From Bryoerythrophyllum caledonicum (Eukaryota; Streptophyta; Bryopsida; Pottiales; Pottiaceae): a stretch of 64,000 nucleotides of DNA. The notes below the pieces were generated by a model. It was not told the origin of the DNA. It worked only from the letters and a program-made list of their open reading frames with translations, and did no database searches. The stretch covers positions 1,178,001 to 1,242,000 of the forward strand of contig OZ020525.1 of assembly GCA_963971425.1 (NCBI GenBank), in the 5' to 3' direction. Positions 59,322 to 64,000 of this stretch are shown piece by piece (within the stretch, counting starts at the first letter, position 1; the number at the start of each line of letters is the position of its first letter). A program made the position numbers and the translations under genes.

Positions 59322-60040
59322 AATTTGATAGCAATGGAAGTAGTGGCATGAATGATAAACGGGCAATTTTGTTGCATTCTTTCTTGCATAATAAATGATT
59401 TGGGATGTAACAAAATCCCCAATATCAATGCAACATTATTATTCTTGGTTGAATTATATGTAACTAATTGCAACGGCCTTCCAAATGATAAGAGATGGCA
59501 TTCTACCATACAAATTATCCATATTATATCTTAATATGAGTATAAGTTTGCGGAACAAATCATTGAGCATGCTAATTGAAGGTACTAACTCTCCCCAAAA
59601 AATGATTAAGTAGGTATAAGTATTGTGTTAATAACGGTTTTAGAAGATGTTTTTAAAGCATTATAGTGTTTGACTACTTTCCTTGAACATTTCAAAAATA
59701 TTGGATTGTTTATGATTTTTTTGTACAAAAATCAAAATTTCAGTACATGCTCATAGATTTCTCGAAGATAGAAGTCAAATCATTTGAGCCAACCAAATAA
59801 ATTCACTAAATTGTAATAGTGCCAAAATTGTAGTAATATATTGTAACACAAAAAAAATTGCCATATACAAACCCAATCTACCCACTTTATGCAATTTTTA
59901 CTTTTATAGAATTCATGGAAATTGCAAATTAGTAATTTTATGTAGATGACCCATAATGTAAACTTGATTGAAGTTGACATTGGCATTTCTACATTAAGTA
60001 TTGTATGTAAAAGTATAAATATTGTATAAGTAAGTATAAA
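59322..60040. other. AT-rich spacer
   Basis: No recognised gene or element. Confidence 0.5.
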
Positions 60041-60147
60041 TTCAAGGCACTAGGTTATAAGTAAGTAGAAGTATTGTATGTCAAGTTCAAGGCACAAGGT
60101 TATAAGTAAGTATGAGTATTGCATGTCAAGTTCAAGGCAGAAGTTCA
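60041..60147 (+). repeat. 45-bp tandem repeat
   Basis: Two full copies and a partial third, starting at 60041, 60086 and 60131. The unit begins TTCAAGGCACAAGGTTATAA. Confidence 0.85.
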
Positions 60148-60159
60148 AGGGACACCCCT

Positions 60160-60324
60160 CTCGCTTACGCGCTCAGCCCTTCAGCGTACGCACGCAGCCC
60201 TCCAGGGTACGAGCGCAGCCCTCCAGGGCACGCCCGCAGCCCAATTGCGCACGTGCCGAGCCCTCTCGCGCACGCACTCCGCCCTCTCGCGTACGCGCGC
60301 AACCCCCTCGCATACGCGCAACTC
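60160..60324. repeat. GC-rich 21-bp tandem array running into an assembly gap
   Basis: About eight units of 21 bp around CAGCCCTCCAGGGTACGCGCG and CCCTCTCGCGCACGC. The unit length is a multiple of three, so all three plus-strand frames stay open and give 7-residue repeats (such as SPLAYAR); I do not call this coding. It lies upstream of the GW-C-H pseudogene at 60733. Confidence 0.8.
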
Positions 60325-60524
60325 NNNNNNNNNNNNNNNNNNNNNNNNNNNNNNNNNNNNNNNNNNNNNNNNNNNNNNNNNNNNNNNNNNNNNNNNNNNN
60401 NNNNNNNNNNNNNNNNNNNNNNNNNNNNNNNNNNNNNNNNNNNNNNNNNNNNNNNNNNNNNNNNNNNNNNNNNNNNNNNNNNNNNNNNNNNNNNNNNNNN
60501 NNNNNNNNNNNNNNNNNNNNNNNN
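60325..60524. other. Assembly gap (200 N)
   Basis: Exactly 200 N, inside or at the edge of the 21-bp array. The array is the likely cause of the break. Confidence 0.99.
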
Positions 60525-60732
60525 GCAACTGTCAGGTGGCGACTGCTTGCTTGGCACTTTTGGGAAGTTTTTTACGGTGTCTATTGACACCTTTGTATTT
60601 CGCCAGCTTCGTATTCCTCCACCTCGTCACCATGGATTATGGACAACCATCTACCACTAGCAGTCCCCACGGAAAATGACAACGTGATTTTCGTCACGCA
60701 CGCTCATAGCAGAAGAAGGCCTTCACGTGTTG

Positions 60733-61552
60733 ATGGATGAGAAGATGAAGGCATTATCAGGTTGGGAGGCAGTTCCAACTCCATGGACACTTGCACAATG
60801 TGCAAAATACATTGGATGGTGTCATTTGGGGCACCTCTGGCCATACTCGCGGTATTCTCTAATGCGACGTACTAATAGGGCCAACTTGGGGTACTGCACC
60901 AATGAGTTCTTCAAAGAGCGTTGCATCCAAGCGTACCAGCTTATTTATGACGAGGCGAAAGTGTGCCGCAACTCGGTAAATATTTCAATTTTACAGATGG
61001 TTTACGCGGAGGTGGTACTTGGCGTACCGGCTGATTGAAGGACAATGGAAATCCAAACAAACTCCAAGACTCGAGATGGCTCGAGTCATTGGATTAACAA
61101 TTCTGTTTGTGCGGAAGATTCCAGGAGAAGGTCTCGGGAGAACCATGGAAGTTGAACCTTCGGATCAAAAAATCGAGTGGTCCGCGTCTTCATTTGACGA
61201 CTCGGATATTAGATGTCATCCGTCTGTGCGTAGGCAACAAGAATTGTCCTTCAAATTAGGCTTGAACCCTAAACAGTCAGTTTGACAACAAGAAAGAGAT
61301 GCCACAAATACGGATGCGGTACCTGAGGAGGGCGTGGATAATACACAAAAGCCTACGCAGGGTGACTGGGTGAGTTGTGACGATTATCTTTGAGTTGTGA
61401 ATCAACTAAATGAAATCTTGAAGGTAATTGAGGATCTAGGAGAAGATCTCAATGAGAAGGAAAATGAAGTTGCGGAATGCCACGAAGAAATTTAAGACTT
61501 GAAGGAACAAGTTCGGGAGAAAGACCGTCTTCTTTCATTTTTGACTGGCTAA
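60733..61552 (+). pseudogene. GW-C-H domain gene, short decayed copy
   Basis: From ATG at 60733 (MDEKMKALSGWEAVPTPW) the domain is clear: WTLAQCAKY, CHLGHLWP, YCTNEFFKERC, VYAEVVLGVPAD. A TGA at 61036-61038 replaces the Trp of the VDW motif, and the frame then shifts near 61070. The second frame continues with ASSFDDSDIRCHPS, similar to SDDSDTRCDS after the fusion copy, and ends in a coiled-coil-like tail (LGEDLNEKENEVAECHEEI; QVREKDRLLSFLTG) at a TAA (61550-61552). Three more in-frame stops occur. It is closest to the GW-C-H half of the fusion at 58500 (FKERCIQ, TMEIQ). Confidence 0.75.
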
Positions 61553-61790
61553 AGTGGAGTTTAGAACTACATTAGTGCTAGAAATGTAAATAGAGCAATG
61601 TTGAAACATTTTGGAACAAGAGCTTTCGACAATTATATAACTGCCATTGAATATTGAGTGAAATTTTGTATGTATAATAAAACCTTGTAAATTGAGTGGC
61701 ATCATGTATATTTAGTGGATTTTTATGAGATGTTTTACATATCAAAATGATAAGTGTTGCAATGTTTCAATATATCGTTGAATTAGTGCG
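61553..61790. other. AT-rich spacer
   Basis: Nothing recognised. Probably the 3' flank of the preceding pseudogene. Confidence 0.45.
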
Positions 61791-61794
61791 CACA

Positions 61795-61970
61795 CCCCAA
61801 CATTGTGCGCGCCCGGCTCACGACGTGCGCGCCCAGCGCACAGCGTGCCCCTTCGGCCCACAGCGTGCCCACCCGGCCCTTTAACGTGCGGGCCGGGCCA
61901 CATAGAGTATGCCATCGGCACCCCTTGTGCGCGCCCGACCCGAGATGCTCCTGGTCCAGTACTATATAAG
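61795..61970 (+). promoter_or_regulatory. GC-rich array of about 21 bp units followed by a TATA box
   Basis: 61795-61940 holds repeated GTGCGCGCCCGGC and CACAGCGTGCCC motifs at about 21-bp steps. TATATAAG at 61963-61970 lies about 190 bp 5' of the ATG at 62160, a plausible core promoter for the hAT-type gene. Confidence 0.5.
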
Positions 61971-62159
61971 AACCATATGCGATGTGCTATACTCACCTCT
62001 CATCCTTGGCTTCGTGTCGTGGAACTCTTTATTAGGCTCCTTGCATGAATCTACAAGTTTGTGAGTGACCTTTGGGTCATTATTTTCTATGCACACACAA
62101 TTGCCTATTACTTTTGGCGGATTCTCTTTGGCACAACATTGCACATCAATTTTATTGTG

Positions 62160-62750
62160 ATGTCCTCTCAACAAAGGGCTCAAACGAAGGAGTGGGCTCC
62201 ATGGTACACATTTAACAAGAAGGATCAAGTGACATGTGTTTGGTGCAATTACACGTTCGCATACAAACGTGGGAGGTGCATGTCACACTATGGGTATCCA
62301 CAATGGACGAAGACTTTAAGCAGTAAGGCCCGAGCAGCTATTAAGGCCCGTTTTAAAAGATGCGGGAATATTATTCCTACTAGGATGACCGAGGCGGAGA
62401 TCGTTGGCCTTCCTAGCGCACCAGCAACATGTTCCACTGAACCTTGTTCTAGCCAATCCATCCAACAAGGTAGTTTCTTGGAAACTCGAAATGAGGAGAA
62501 CACGCAGTCCACAAATCCTCTAAGCCAAGCAGCATCATCAACACCAAGATCTATATGACAACGGAGCTTTCCAGGGGCTTACTAAATAGAAAACCGAAAA
62601 GAGTTGGACTAATAATGGGCACATTTATTTTATGAAGCAAACCTTGCATTCAACGTGGTTAGACATCTGGCCTTCATCAAGGCCACCCTCGCAACGTCAA
62701 AGGCGGGTTTCGATTATACACCGCCATCGTTCAATGCCATGAGGACAACA
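62160..62750 (+). pseudogene. hAT-type transposase N-terminus (BED-like finger and start of DUF659)
   Basis: ATG at 62160. Residues 12-45 look like a BED-type zinc finger (W12, C26, C29, H43; CVWCNYTFAYKRGR). A basic part and an S/T/Q-rich linker run to a TGA at 62556. The same frame, with four further stops by 62615, goes on to WAHLFYEANLAFNVVRHLAF and FDYTPPSFNAMRT, the start of the DUF659-type transposase region. It is cut at 62750 by a B LTR. It differs from the hAT relic at 35685, which lacks the finger. Confidence 0.75.
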
Positions 62751-62985
62751 TAGTGAAGAATGAAATTAAAAGAAGAGAATAAAGAATAAACAAGTTGTTG
62801 ATAATGCTTGCAATGAGAGAGGTGAATTCTCCCACTTCCCATGCTCTTCTTATTAATGGAATACATCAGCCCTTGATTGTAATCCTTATGGGACAATGAC
62901 ACCAATCTACCATTTTCTACTTCTTATCTTCTAAGGTAGGGCTGGTCCTACCTTTCCACACTAGTTAAGCACTCAATACTCAACA
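62751..62985 (-). repeat. 3' LTR of family B copy 12 (B12)
   Basis: 235 bp. The outer end is TAGTGAAG in place of TATTGAAG. The inner end CTCAACA adjoins the minus-strand polypurine tract. Confidence 0.92.
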
Positions 62986-63324
62986 CTCCCACTTAGCGAG
63001 GTGTCCTTGGACTCTAAGTGCATCGCCTTGCCAAACATCACATGTCGCTCTCTTCCAAGTTCCTTCGTGGGCACATCAACCACCATGTGCTCCATGAGAC
63101 AATACCGCAACTCAATTTCCTCATCTTTAATCTTCTCACAATGAAATGGTGTTGCACATCTATGTGCTTCGTTTGTGAGTGGTGCTTGGGGTTCTTGGCG
63201 AGGGCAATGCAACCTTGGTTGTCGCACACGATGGTGGTTGCCTCCCCTTGCACATACCCTACATCAGCCATCAATTGCCTTAGCCAAATGGCCTCCTTGG
63301 CGGATTGGCTCGTTGCCATGTACT
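62986..63324 (-). pseudogene. B12 RNase H end fragment
   Basis: Minus-strand [25 protein letters not shown] through CDNQGCIALAKN to the pol end. It is cut short at 63324. Shared variants with B9 (for example the LKDEEIEL-like residues and the same frame disturbance after QHHF) point to one subfamily. Confidence 0.88.
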
Positions 63325-63441
63325 CAATAAAGACAAGAAACTCTTAACTCCAAAATATTTTACTCCAAGCATTTTTTGTAATATCTGGTGTGTTTCATTT
63401 GCTTGTGCAACCATTTTTCTACTTCTATTGAACTTCTATAA
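63325..63441 (+). repeat. Old relic of a family A-like LTR end
   Basis: TCCAAGCATTTTTTGTAATA and TTGCTTGTGCAACCATTTTT (63353-63418) match the last part of the A LTR with many differences. It is much older than the other A copies, or belongs to a related family. Confidence 0.6.
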
Positions 63442-63777
63442 TATATTGACTTATTTTTACCAAAAATACTTCATTATTGTACATTTTAGTAAAAAGAGTG
63501 GATTTAGAAACCAAAGTTATTATTTCCAATAGAAATGACACTAATAATCTCATCATTCTAGATATTAAGAACAATCCAACTGAAATTAATTGGTGTAGAA
63601 GGAACTACATCACATTTACTATGAAGTACAAAATCTAAAATCTATGTATTACAATAGATCTTTTGTTGTCAATTTCATTGAACATGATAAGGTTGGGATG
63701 TTGAAATGACCTCCAAATGTGTTAGCTGAAGAATCTTCAATCCAAAGGTGTAAGTCTTGTTAGACTTTACTACATTT
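63442..63777. other. AT-rich spacer
   Basis: No recognised feature. Confidence 0.45.
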
Positions 63778-63945
63778 TTTGTATTCCATAGAGTAAAATA
63801 CATGCTTGTTCCATAGAGTAAAATACATACGGTTATTCCATAGAGTAAAATACATACGGTTTTTCCATAGAGTAAAATACATACGGTTATTCCATAGAGT
63901 AAAATACATACGGTTATTCCATAGAGTAAAATACATATGGTTCCC
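63778..63945 (+). repeat. 27-bp minisatellite, about six copies
   Basis: Unit TTATTCCATAGAGTAAAATA followed by CATACGG. The first two copies are variant, the last four nearly identical. Confidence 0.9.
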
Positions 63946-64000
63946 GACTGACGTTCAAGAGCATCTCCACTCCTGACGGGGAATTTCCCACACTAGGGGG

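Noticed and set aside
60112-60679. Frames running across the N gap at 60325-60524
   Set aside because: They depend on unknown bases, and the array keeps all frames open.

Overview
The window is repeat-dominated, scaffold-quality nuclear DNA of a eukaryote, almost certainly a land plant or close streptophyte. It carries Ty1/copia elements of plant type, hAT transposase relics, a LINE tail, long AT-rich spacers and two 200-base N gaps (38065-38264 and 60325-60524). I cannot name the species. Non-seed plants (bryophyte, lycophyte, fern or charophyte relative) are my low-confidence guess. No rRNA, tRNA, CRISPR array or bacterial-type operon was seen.

Two Ty1/copia families make up most of 1-20490, 45157-58500 and 62751-63441. 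Family A has 417-bp LTRs and elements of about 5.4 kb or more. Family B has 235-bp LTRs and elements of about 5.15 kb. Both have LTRs that begin TGTTG and end CAATA (or CATTA). Both have a primer-binding site directly abutting the 5' LTR that matches the anticodon stem-loop of initiator tRNA-Met rather than its 3' end. In both, the gag-pol stop codon lies inside the 3' LTR. Order of insertion can be read from 5-bp target duplications: A1 (CAAAC) and then B2 (GAAGR, opposite strand) went into B1; B10 (AAGGC) went into the 3' LTR of A2. None of the four near-complete copies has an unbroken gag-pol frame. The stretch 12258-20490 is a mosaic of at least six truncated B and A pieces on both strands.

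Between the retrotransposon blocks (20481-45156 and 58470-62750) lie the more unusual loci. One is a protein-kinase-like gene with an in-frame UGA (20481-21881). Four loci share an unrecognised N-terminal domain, called here the GW-C-H domain. One is an intact 318-residue gene (25950-26906). One is a decayed multidomain gene with a coiled coil and a RING-H2 finger (31654-34818). One is a decayed short gene (60733-61552). The fourth is joined in frame downstream of a B-type gag (57717-59321). Two hAT transposase relics (35685-37944 and 62160-62750), a LINE 3' relic (24060-25420) and an unrecognised decayed split gene (40917-45156) fill the rest. Several of these loci have CpG-rich short-repeat arrays just upstream.

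Functionally, the retrotransposon parts would encode Gag, protease, integrase, reverse transcriptase and RNase H. The kinase-like, GW-C-H and RING genes could belong to one lineage-specific expanded gene network, but nothing here proves they act together. Foldback and palindromic structures occur at 23040-23700, 28100-29170, 37971-38370 and 40115-40475.
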